Assembly: GCA_036388415.1 (NCBI GenBank)
Contig: DASVRW010000002.1
Location: 479,396 to 543,395, forward strand
Source: Candidatus Saccharimonadales bacterium
GTDB taxonomy: Bacteria > Patescibacteriota > Saccharimonadia > Saccharimonadales > UBA4665
Reading direction: 5' to 3'
DNA length: 64,000 bases
How positions within the stretch are numbered: position 1 is the stretch's first letter; each line of letters starts with the position of its first letter. The notes beneath the pieces are model-generated. The model was not told the origin of the DNA and searched no databases. It saw only the letters and a list, made by a program, of their open reading frames with translations. A program made the translations under genes and the position numbers. Positions 11,412 to 18,194 of the stretch are shown piece by piece.

Positions 11412-11514
11412 GACCTCTAGCTTGAGGGGTACCCCGTCGGATGTCCATGCGTGTCTCTGCAGCGGTAAAACTCAAGAAGTAGCCAGCCGTGAACGCTCGT
11501 CGGAGTCTGCATTC

Positions 11515-11530
11515 CCCCAGCTCACTGGGG
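11515..11530 (-). terminator. GC-rich hairpin at the end of the Imm26-like gene
   Basis: CCCCAG-CTCA-CTGGGG overlaps the stop codon of the minus-strand gene. It has no T-run, a form often seen in high-GC genomes. Weak on its own. Confidence 0.35.
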
Positions 11531-12010
11531 CTTGCCCCGCGTCAGGGCGAGATCCATCTTTGCCGATAACGTCTGCTCATTTCCCAGGCCCCAGATGCCG
11601 ACCTCAGAATCATCTTGTGGTGGGGACACCGCGTCGCCATGCTGATTATAGTGTTGGCGAAGAGAGGGCCGCCAGAAGAAATAGTCGCGCCTCGGGAATT
11701 GCTCGACAGCCCCAACTCTTTCGGCATAGCCCAGCGTCCAAGGCCGCTGATTGACGATTGCAGGCGGCATGAATAGCGGACGCTGCACCAACTCGTCGAA
11801 GTCTTCGATCTCCCCCGACTCCGAACCACCTGAGAAAATTGTCACGAGGATGCTGCCGGGAGCCATCGGGCCAACGGCCATGTTGCCATCGACGACCAAT
11901 CCGAAGTAATACGGACTGTCGGCGAAGCGAACACGGAATACGTCACCGGTAGCGGGTCGCTTTTGCCGTCCCGTTAGCTTATCGAGAACGGGGCCTTCGT
12001 CTTCACTCAT
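11522..12010 (-). CDS. Imm26-like putative immunity protein, 162 aa
   Basis: A soluble acidic beta-rich protein. The N-terminal part, with GDVFRVRFADSPYYFGLVV near residues 22-40 followed by a hydrophobic strand and an FDELVQRPLFMPPAIVN stretch, resembles the Imm26 family of polymorphic-toxin immunity proteins (which begin GDvFeiPL..G.yaygrv). This is recognised by eye only. The gene is GC-rich like the HTH gene, lies inside the tRNA-Val island and follows a 3' gene fragment by 27 bp in the same direction. No intact toxin gene accompanies it, so it would be an orphan immunity gene. Confidence 0.6.
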   Translation of the reverse strand: MSEDEGPVLDKLTGRQKRPATGDVFRVRFADSPYYFGLVVDGNMAVGPMAPGSILVTIFSGGSESGEIEDFDELVQRPLFMPPAIVNQRPWTLGYAERVGAVEQFPRRDYFFWRPSLRQHYNQHGDAVSPPQDDSEVGIWGLGNEQTLSAKMDLALTRGKPQ

Positions 12011-12036
12011 AAGATCATTTTACCAGATCGCTCATG

Positions 12037-12162
12037 TCACGGGTATGTGACATTGTGTGTCTTCAGCCATGCCTTACCCCACTCGACAGCATCATCGTAA
12101 TAGTTCTTGGGAGAGATGCTGTTAATCTTGTTCAAAAAGCGGGGACTCTTGGGATCTAATAC
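12037..12162 (-). pseudogene. orphan C-terminal gene fragment, about 41 codons
   Basis: An open stretch without a plausible start, ending in TGA at 12037-12039. It reads LDPKSPRFLNKINSISPKNY followed by YDDAVEWGKAWLKTHNVTYP, with protein-like composition and codon use, and is closed upstream by a TAA. It looks like the 3' end of a gene whose body was lost. It ends 27 bp before the Imm26-like gene, where a toxin C-terminus would be expected, but I cannot assign a family. Confidence 0.4.
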
Positions 12163-12376
12163 TTATGGCTGATGTATTGGTTCTACCAGTGCTGGCTGTG
12201 AGGCATTTCCGTGGGCTTCACTCAGATGCATGGACCTTGACTGCGATAATCTTTATTTTTATGTCGCCACTGATCTGTGGTACGTATTCGATCGATATGC
12301 ACTGTAAACACGACAGACGGCGGCCGCGCAAATGTTGTAGTATCGAGATAGCGGTCAATACGCTTAGAATGAAAAA

Positions 12377-12703
12377 CTAGTCCTCAGTTGATCGTCGGGT
12401 TAGATACCCGACTTCACGTTTAAATCTATCATCGATATAGCGATTGACCCGCTCGTCGAGTTCTTCTATGGTCAACCGTAATAACTCACGCTCGGGAAGC
12501 AGAAATGGGTTCGCGGCTTCCTCGTGAAGCTTATCAGATTGTCCTATCGCTATTCGACCGACAGATACCGGAGATGGTAGATTCAACTCATGTCCGCAAT
12601 TGGGACCTTGATCGGGTTGCTGATCTGGACACGAGGTGGATATTTTTTTCATATGTGTAACTCTACAGTACATTTTAGACCAGTTGGTCTCGCATGTCGA
12701 CAT
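12377..12703 (-). CDS. hypothetical protein, 108 aa
   Basis: An unrecognised soluble protein. The ATG at 12703 has TATACT 9 nt upstream and a TCGACG 17 nt before that, which would give a leaderless message; an internal ATG at 12652 would shorten it by 17 residues. The N-terminal half has several cysteines (SCPDQQPDQGPNCGHEL), the C-terminal half is helical and charged (ERELLRLTIEELDERVNRYI). It is the tRNA-proximal gene of the island. The 180 bases to its right up to 12863 hold nothing I can identify. Confidence 0.5.
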   Translation of the reverse strand: MSTCETNWSKMYCRVTHMKKISTSCPDQQPDQGPNCGHELNLPSPVSVGRIAIGQSDKLHEEAANPFLLPERELLRLTIEELDERVNRYIDDRFKREVGYLTRRSTED

Positions 12704-12862
12704 TAATGTCTCAGTATAGCGATATGCTGGGGCACGTCGAGCTGCTGGCTGAGCTCATAGTGACAGACACTGATGTTGTTTGCACCACGATCGGCTTTGC
12801 TTGCCGCATAGGCAGGACCACCGGAGCGGCAGCTCGCCAGCACCCGACATGGTCGGAGACAT

Positions 12863-12899
12863 GAAAAGACGCCGTAGCGGAGGCCGCTACGGCGTCTTC
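12863..12899. terminator. strong GC-rich terminator hairpin
   Basis: A 15-bp perfect stem, AAGACGCCGTAGCGG / CCGCTACGGCGTCTT, with a 3-nt loop, flanked by short A/T runs. Composition is unlike the local chromosome and typical of high-GC bacteria. Confidence 0.75.
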
Positions 12900-12927
12900 A
12901 CCCGTGTCCGGGGTTCGAACGTCGAAC

Positions 12928-12952
12928 TTTTGGTGGGTGATGAGGGACTCGA
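12928..12952 (-). repeat. att-like direct repeat within tRNA-Val (proximal copy)
   Basis: Identical to 10783-10807. It spans the T-loop 3' side, acceptor 3' strand, CCA and four bases beyond, the region commonly used by tyrosine integrases. Confidence 0.75.
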
Positions 12953-13007
12953 ACCCCCGACCCTCTCGGTGTAAACGAGATGCTCTAGCCAACTGAGCTA
13001 ATCACCC
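12931..13007 (-). tRNA. tRNA-Val (anticodon TAC)
   Basis: A complete tRNA with encoded CCA: acceptor GGGTGAT/ATCACCC, D-stem GCTC/GAGC, anticodon stem TCTCG/CGAGA with loop TTTACAC (anticodon TAC), T-arm GGGGG-TTCGAGT-CCCTC. Its 3' end is duplicated 2.1 kb away, marking it as an integration site. Confidence 0.95.
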
Positions 13008-13045
13008 ATAACTATTAAACTACTTACTACTAAATTACCAGATTG

Positions 13046-13051
13046 AGTATA
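13046..13051 (-). promoter_or_regulatory. extended -10 of tRNA-Val promoter
   Basis: TATACT preceded by TGG (extended -10), 38 nt upstream of the tRNA 5' end on the minus strand. Confidence 0.45.
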
Positions 13052-13080
13052 CCACAACAGATTACAGCGGCATATAGTTA

Positions 13081-13086
13081 TATAAT
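13081..13086 (+). promoter_or_regulatory. -10 box of the LAGLIDADG gene
   Basis: TATAAT with 8 nt to the ATG at 13095, implying a start of transcription at or within 2 nt of the start codon. Confidence 0.5.
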
Positions 13087-13094
13087 ATAAGTAC

Positions 13095-13769
13095 ATGCGA
13101 TATGCCCCAAAACGAGTATATACCTGGTCTGCAGATACTGCGTACTGCGTCGGGCTTATTGCCAGTGACGGCTGTTTGTCAAAGGACGGCAGGCATATCG
13201 ACCTTACGTCAACCGACATCGAACAACTCAATAATTTTTGTACGGCATTGCGACGAGATATACCTGTTGCATCCAAATCCAATGCTAGCTCTACGCCTGC
13301 CTACCACCTACAGTTTAGCGATGTCGCCTTTTACGATTTTTTACTGGCTGCTGGTCTAACGCCTGCGAAAAGCATGACAATCAGCAGCGTGAGCGTGCCT
13401 GATGAATTTTATCGTGATCTTTTACGGGGCATCCTTGACGGCGACGGCTGTGTCCGCGGCTACATGGACCCACGCTGGACGAATAGTTTAATGTTTTATA
13501 CTGAATTCGCCTCGGCCAGTCCGCAATTTATTCAATTTATACGTGATAAAAATGTGGAGCTTTTCGGAGTTACAAAAGGCTCTGTACATCAGTCGCCAGG
13601 CGTGCAAACGCTGAGGTACGCTAAGAAAGATAGTATTAAGCTTGCGTCTGCGCTGTACTATGCCGATACAGCAGTATCACTGTCGCGTAAACGACTAAAG
13701 CTTCTCAACTTTGTAAAACAACATGAGGCTGCTATAATTGCACGGAACGCGCGAGTGGCGGAATGGTAG
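13095..13769 (+). CDS. LAGLIDADG-family homing endonuclease, 224 aa
   Basis: A site-specific endonuclease-like protein with both dodecapeptide motifs: AYCVGLIASDG (residues 16-26) and LLRGILDGDG (109-118), each ending in the acidic catalytic position, so it should act as a monomer. Length and the two-repeat layout fit. It is free-standing, between tRNA-Val and tRNA-Leu, not inside an intron or intein. Its last seven codons, ending VAEW-TAG, lie in the 5' part of the tRNA-Leu gene (21-bp overlap). The TATAAT 8 nt before the ATG suggests a leaderless message that could read through into the tRNA. It might instead be a WhiA- or DOD-type derivative, but no extra domain is present. Confidence 0.8.
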   Translation: MRYAPKRVYTWSADTAYCVGLIASDGCLSKDGRHIDLTSTDIEQLNNFCTALRRDIPVASKSNASSTPAYHLQFSDVAFYDFLLAAGLTPAKSMTISSVSVPDEFYRDLLRGILDGDGCVRGYMDPRWTNSLMFYTEFASASPQFIQFIRDKNVELFGVTKGSVHQSPGVQTLRYAKKDSIKLASALYYADTAVSLSRKRLKLLNFVKQHEAAIIARNARVAEW

Positions 13770-13834
13770 ACGCGTTAGCTTGAGGTGTTAATGTTCGCAA
13801 GGACGTGGAGGTTCAAGTCCTCTCTCGCGCACCA
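13749..13834 (+). tRNA. tRNA-Leu (anticodon GAG)
   Basis: A class II tRNA with encoded CCA. Acceptor GCGCGAG/CTCGCGC, anticodon stem TTAGC/GTTAA with loop TTGAGGT (anticodon GAG), a long variable arm around TGTTCGCAAGGACG, and T-arm GGAGG-TTCAAGT-CCTCT. The first 21 bases also encode the end of the upstream endonuclease. Confidence 0.93.
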
Positions 13835-13843
13835 CATAATTTA

Positions 13844-13869
13844 CCTTAGCTTCATGGCTAAGGTTTTTT
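13844..13869 (+). terminator. terminator of tRNA-Leu(GAG)
   Basis: CCTTAGC/GCTAAGG stem followed by six T residues, 10 bp after the tRNA. Confidence 0.85.
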
Positions 13870-13959
13870 ATTACCGAAGTTTCTGCACCCAAACGAGCTA
13901 TTGACATCGGTTGTGATACTACTTATGTCAATAACCTGCGGAACGCCTATCCAAACAGT

Positions 13960-15597
13960 CTAGCTTCGTGGCAAATGGTCGTACAAATGCTCCATGCTGT
14001 AGTGGGTGCGCACCATTCCCTTGAGGTCTTCCATAGTGACGCCAACTTTGACACCGGGGTTCAACGTGCCATATGGGTCGCATATCTTTTTGACCTTGAG
14101 AAATAGCTCGTAGGCATCGTGGCCATAGACTTTGTCGAGGTACGGACCGCGCAGGCGGCCATCGTTGTGTTCGCCGGACGTAGAACCGCCAAGTGATAGT
14201 ACCAGGCTGTAATACTCGTCCATTATTCGAAAGGCCAGTTGCCGGTCACCAATTTGGCTGAGATCAAGGAACGGCTGCATGTGCAGGTTGGCATCACCGG
14301 CGTGGCCCCAGAGCGCGACCTGCAAGTGGTTTTTAGCAAATATACTATAGACGCCGTCAACATATTCCTTGAAACGGTTGAGTGGCACGACGCCGTCCTC
14401 AATGATGGGTACCGCTTTCTTGGCGCCCACGCTATGCGCGACAACTGCGGCTGACGCATGACGGATCTTCCATAGCTTTTCCTGCTTCAGCGGGTCTGTT
14501 TCCTCGATCAGCTTGGCGGCAGTTTGCTCCAGCACCTTACGTACCTGCTTGGATGTCTTTTTGCGGGCTCGATCACTGTTTTCGTCACACTCGACCAGCA
14601 AAACGACTTTTGGAAACGGCATTTCGATGACGTCTTTCAATTGATTGGGATTAGCTTGCTGGACAAGTTGCAAGAGATGCTCGTCGACCATTTCTATGGC
14701 ACTCGGTGCGCTGTCATGGCGCTTTAGTTCCAGTACCGCCGTCTGGGCGGCGTCCATGCTATCAAAACTGGCGACAAATAGCGTTGTGACTGGATTATGC
14801 ACTTCTGTTTCGAGCGTTACTTCACTGACGATACCAAGTGTACCTTGGCTGCCGACAAATAGTGGCGTCAGGTCAAAGGTGCCGTCGCGGCGCTTGATAT
14901 CGAGCAGATTGTAGCCAGCGACGTTTTTGGACACAGATAAAATCAAGTCGTCGAGCACTTGCTTGTGCTCCTCAAGTAATCCGTCAAGTGCGCGGTAGAT
15001 TTCACCTTCGAACGTAGCCAGACCAAGCTTTTTGCTGAGTTCTTTTTTGCTCAAACGGTAAGTTTCGATGACCTCGCCGTTGGCGAGCACGACGCGGAGC
15101 GAACGGACATAATCCAGTGTAGCGCCGTATTTGACCGTTTTTTCACCGCTGGAATTATTGGCAACTGCACCACCAATGGTGCAATATTCATAGCTGGCTG
15201 GAAACGGCGGCAAAAAGCGGCCGTGAGTATGCAAGGTTTGCTGCAAGCGGCCGTAGTTTATACCCGGCTCTACTACAACAACGCCGGTTTTATTGTCAAA
15301 TTCAATGATGCGGTTCATGTGAGCTGGCATTGCCATGACAATGCCAGTGCCGAGCGCCGCCCCGCTTTGGTCAGTACCCGAACCGCGGGCTGTAATCGGT
15401 ATGACACGGCCACGCTCGGCGAGCTGCCAGGTAAAGCGGGCAGTCTTACGTATATCATTTTCATTCTGCGGATACACCACCATCAAGGGTAACAATGTGA
15501 AAATACTACCGTCTGTGGCAAAATAGCGCCGGGCATCGGCACTGGTCATAACTTCACCCGTCAAATGATCCTGCAGATAGTGTGCGATTTTACTCAT
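13960..15597 (-). CDS. FAD-linked oxidase, D-lactate/glycolate dehydrogenase type, 545 aa
   Basis: A flavoprotein that would oxidise a 2-hydroxy acid and pass electrons on. The N-terminal PCMH-type FAD-binding domain (about 40-275) carries ITARGSGTDQSGAA and the flavin-binding SYEYCTIGGAVANNSSGEKT region; the C-terminal FAD-oxidase domain (about 275-520) carries WGHAGDANLHMQP (substrate His) and SGEHNDG. No C-terminal iron-sulfur domain (as in YdiJ) is present, and no GlcE/GlcF partners adjoin it. A GAGAGG precedes the ATG. The substrate cannot be told from the sequence. Confidence 0.88.
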   Translation of the reverse strand: MSKIAHYLQDHLTGEVMTSADARRYFATDGSIFTLLPLMVVYPQNENDIRKTARFTWQLAERGRVIPITARGSGTDQSGAALGTGIVMAMPAHMNRIIEFDNKTGVVVVEPGINYGRLQQTLHTHGRFLPPFPASYEYCTIGGAVANNSSGEKTVKYGATLDYVRSLRVVLANGEVIETYRLSKKELSKKLGLATFEGEIYRALDGLLEEHKQVLDDLILSVSKNVAGYNLLDIKRRDGTFDLTPLFVGSQGTLGIVSEVTLETEVHNPVTTLFVASFDSMDAAQTAVLELKRHDSAPSAIEMVDEHLLQLVQQANPNQLKDVIEMPFPKVVLLVECDENSDRARKKTSKQVRKVLEQTAAKLIEETDPLKQEKLWKIRHASAAVVAHSVGAKKAVPIIEDGVVPLNRFKEYVDGVYSIFAKNHLQVALWGHAGDANLHMQPFLDLSQIGDRQLAFRIMDEYYSLVLSLGGSTSGEHNDGRLRGPYLDKVYGHDAYELFLKVKKICDPYGTLNPGVKVGVTMEDLKGMVRTHYSMEHLYDHLPRS

Positions 15598-15800
15598 CGG
15601 TAGCTTGACCTCTCAATTTGATATCATGCATATCTATAATTTTTATCATACTAACTGTGGTAATAATAGCACGAACAATGGCGTTGCGCTCGTGTTTACA
15701 TTCTACGCTGTTCCTAGCCGCCATTATAACCATGCCGAGCATTGCACTTTGAATTATAATTCCATATAGTCATAACCAATATAGCCATTTCCATCTGTTC

Positions 15801-17042
15801 ATGAAAAATACGCCCTTACATCAAATTTTACAAAAAGAAATGAGCCGTAAGGAATTTCTCGGTGTCAGTGCTTTGGCGGTCGTCTCTCTCTTTGGCATAG
15901 CTGGGTTGCTGCGTGAGTTATCTACATCTGCGGCGACACCTGCAATATCTAACGAACCGGAAAATGGCACTGCCAGCGGTACGAGCAACATATCAGATAC
16001 TACTGCAAGTGGCAGTACATCTGTAAAATTTGGCACCGGCACGGCTATGTACGCTCAGCCGACCGATAGTACGACTGGCATAGCAACGCTACCCGCCGGG
16101 GAACAAGCGGCTATTGCCGCTAACGTTGTTACCGGAACGGTCACCTTGTCGACGGGCGGAACCCCTGGCAATCCGTTTATTTATGAGCTGAAAACGGTTG
16201 AACGTATTGTTGTCGCCGCATCGTATGTCCGAATCCGCAAATGCAAAGTTGTCGGCGGCCCGCGCGAATCGCAGACGACGACAGATGTCGGGCTTATCCA
16301 GTGCACTTCAGGCTCGCTGGTCGGTATAGAAATTGAGGATTGTACGATAGATCCTGTCCATCCAAATGAATATATATCCGGTATCCGCGGCCACCATGTG
16401 ACACTTCGGCGTAATCGCATCAAAAACGTCACCGACGGTTTTGATATTGTCGGTGTTCCCACGACGACAGCTTCGGCTGAGGTCTACATGTACGGCAATT
16501 ATATATCCGACCTGGCAGTCTGGATGCCTGACCGCGCCGGCAACCGGCCAAACGCCCATAATGACTGCATGCAGATTCCCGGCTGGGGCGGCGTGTATTG
16601 TTACGGCAACCGCTTCTCCTGCAATGCTTCATCGAAACGTGGCTCCGGCTATGATGGCTATCCGCCGCTGACGGGCACCAACAGCTACGCTCCTAGTGCC
16701 ATCGGCCAGTGTATCGGCGTCACCCAAAATGTCAGTGCCGCCAACCACCCGATCGTTATCGAAGACAATTGGTTCGCTTATGGTGCCACCTGGCTAATTT
16801 GGATTAAGGCCGGCAAAACTAACACGAGTGGCGTCGCACATTCAATTAAACGCAACGTAGGAAACTATCCAACGCTTCATCCGGCCGGTGGCACCTCTCG
16901 TCCATTTGTGATTGATCCGTCTATCAGCGTACCGGGCATTCCGACTATTACGAATACCCTGGATACGTCAGCCGCCGAGGGCGGCTCAGCAAATGTATAT
17001 ACCGATAATAGTTATGCTCGCTTTTATCGATCGAGCTCATAA
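15801..17042 (+). CDS. exported right-handed beta-helix protein, 413 aa
   Basis: A secreted or surface protein. The N-terminus has SRKEFLG followed by a hydrophobic stretch (residues 14-38), with no twin Arg, so Sec-type export or an anchor is likely. A Ser/Thr-rich linker (40-80) precedes a beta-helix-like region (about 120-350) with repeating short strands (VRIRKCKVVGG, LVGIEIEDCTID, VTLRRNRIKNVTDG, AEVYMYGNYISD) as in pectate-lyase-like and polysaccharide-degrading folds. Several Cys pairs are present. No catalytic set can be assigned; it may bind or degrade a glycan. Spacer 15598-15800 contains a TATAAT at 15755-15760 but no clear -35. Confidence 0.8.
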   Translation: MKNTPLHQILQKEMSRKEFLGVSALAVVSLFGIAGLLRELSTSAATPAISNEPENGTASGTSNISDTTASGSTSVKFGTGTAMYAQPTDSTTGIATLPAGEQAAIAANVVTGTVTLSTGGTPGNPFIYELKTVERIVVAASYVRIRKCKVVGGPRESQTTTDVGLIQCTSGSLVGIEIEDCTIDPVHPNEYISGIRGHHVTLRRNRIKNVTDGFDIVGVPTTTASAEVYMYGNYISDLAVWMPDRAGNRPNAHNDCMQIPGWGGVYCYGNRFSCNASSKRGSGYDGYPPLTGTNSYAPSAIGQCIGVTQNVSAANHPIVIEDNWFAYGATWLIWIKAGKTNTSGVAHSIKRNVGNYPTLHPAGGTSRPFVIDPSISVPGIPTITNTLDTSAAEGGSANVYTDNSYARFYRSSS

Positions 17043-17105
17043 CATACAGCCATAGCTGTTTCGTCGTTTTTTGATAACAAGCTAAAGCCTATTTTGAGAG
17101 AGTCC

Positions 17106-17795
17106 CTATTTATTATGTGGCGAGAAACTACGTATTGAGTTTGCGATATGCCATGCCTTTACCGCACGTCGCGCGGTAATTTGGGCCGCATCTTTTTTGT
17201 ATGGGTTAATACCGGTTAGCAAAATTTTACTTATAAGTTTTGCGTATGGAATGCTGTCCGTCTCGGGTTCTCCATCTTCAGGAACAATGATGCCTAAATA
17301 ATCTCTACGCAGCGTTTTCGGGGCAATAACATCAATCATACGCTCTAGGTGCGCAAGCTGGGCAACAATTGCCACAGGTCGAGCGTCATTCGGACCAAAA
17401 TATCCACCGTCTTCGCTGAATGTAAAGTTTGTAACCGTATCAATTGAACGGCGCTCAACAGCGATACGCGCAGGATTTACTTTTTGGGAAAGCAATACCT
17501 GTTTTATAGAATCAGCTTCAGGCACACCTACGTATACTTCATCAGGAGTATCTTCGGGAGACCAGGCTACGCCTTTGTTTTCTGCAGGAGTTTTATATCC
17601 AGTACAAACTAAGTAACCCATTTTACGCTCAAGCTTGTGATCATTATAAAACTCAGCACTATGTTTTGCTCTTGCAATACTATGCTCAGAAAGCCCGTTA
17701 CCGCTTTCGTCTCTGCCTCGGCCTGGAATTATGACATGTGCTATTTCGTCAATGCTGAGTCCAGGAGTTCCTGGCATGATGTCGTAGGTATTCAT
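17106..17795 (-). CDS. YdcF/DUF218-like protein, 229 aa
   Basis: Probably a DUF218 (YdcF) family protein of unknown reaction. Shared traits are the N-terminal strand VIIPGRGRDESG, then HSIARAKHSAEFY, a middle LVCTGYK strand, EADSIKQVLLSQKVNPARIAVE and the SIDTVTNFTFSEDG stretch, which matches the family's EA..i...L...gv....I..E..S..T..N pattern. There is no membrane anchor, unlike many members. Function in the family may involve cell-envelope nucleotides, but this is not established. Codon use is AT-richer than the neighbouring beta-helix gene, with which it converges. Confidence 0.65.
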   Translation of the reverse strand: MNTYDIMPGTPGLSIDEIAHVIIPGRGRDESGNGLSEHSIARAKHSAEFYNDHKLERKMGYLVCTGYKTPAENKGVAWSPEDTPDEVYVGVPEADSIKQVLLSQKVNPARIAVERRSIDTVTNFTFSEDGGYFGPNDARPVAIVAQLAHLERMIDVIAPKTLRRDYLGIIVPEDGEPETDSIPYAKLISKILLTGINPYKKDAAQITARRAVKAWHIANSIRSFSPHNK

Positions 17796-17988
17796 TTGTA
17801 TTGTTGAAAGTAATTAAAATATTGTGTATGCATCAAACTATAAAGTCATGGACGAACATTATTTAAGACACTGACTGATGACGCTTTAGATTGGCAACAT
17901 TATTGAGGTCACTTATAATCCGACGATTATCTCTGTACTGAGATAGATGCGTTACGACAATGTAATATATAACTTGTCCGCAAACAAC

Positions 17989-18022
17989 GAAAAAGCTTTT
18001 CCTATCAGAAAGGATCTTTTTC
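17989..18022 (-). terminator. terminator of tRNA-Leu(CAG)
   Basis: Imperfect hairpin GAAAAAG..TTTTCCT / AGAAAGGATCTTTTTC, 29 bp past the tRNA 3' end in its direction, with a T-run. The remaining spacer 17796-17988 shows no gene. Confidence 0.6.
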
Positions 18023-18050
18023 GAACTATGGATTACTTGCAAAACTTATC

Positions 18051-18134
18051 TGGTGCGGATGAGAGGACTTGAACCTCCACGCCTTGCGGCACTAGTACCT
18101 GAAACTAGCGTGTATACCATTTCACCACATCCGC
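18051..18134 (-). tRNA. tRNA-Leu (anticodon CAG)
   Basis: A class II tRNA with CCA. Acceptor GCGGATG/CATCCGC, anticodon stem CTAGT/ACTAG with loop TTCAGGT (anticodon CAG), variable arm TGCCGCAAGGCG, T-arm GGAGG-TTCAAGT-CCTCT. Confidence 0.93.
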
Positions 18135-18145
18135 AGGATTCGGCT

Positions 18146-18173
18146 AAAGTACAGGGGTAATTGTACTGTACAA
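18146..18173 (-). promoter_or_regulatory. tRNA-Leu(CAG) promoter
   Basis: TTGTAC, 16-nt spacer, TACTTT on the minus strand; the -10 ends 11 nt before the mature tRNA. Confidence 0.4.
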
Positions 18174-18194
18174 CTATGTCTGAAGCAAGCAGGC

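Larger units (their letters stand above)
10808..12927. mobile_element. remnant genomic island at tRNA-Val
   Basis: About 2.1 kb between two 25-bp repeats of the tRNA-Val 3' end. The interior is visibly more GC-rich than the flanks and holds an actinobacterial-type HTH gene, an Imm26-like gene, a C-terminal gene fragment, one ORFan and two strong hairpin terminators. No integrase remains. The repeats are seen directly; calling it an island is inference from their position, composition and gene content. Confidence 0.65.

Noticed and set aside
12165-12380. 71-codon plus-strand ORF in the island
   Set aside because: No ribosome-binding site, irregular composition, and antisense to nothing conserved; it may be real but nothing supports it.
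12711-12992. 93-codon minus-strand ORF
   Set aside because: It starts within tRNA-Val and runs through the terminator hairpin.
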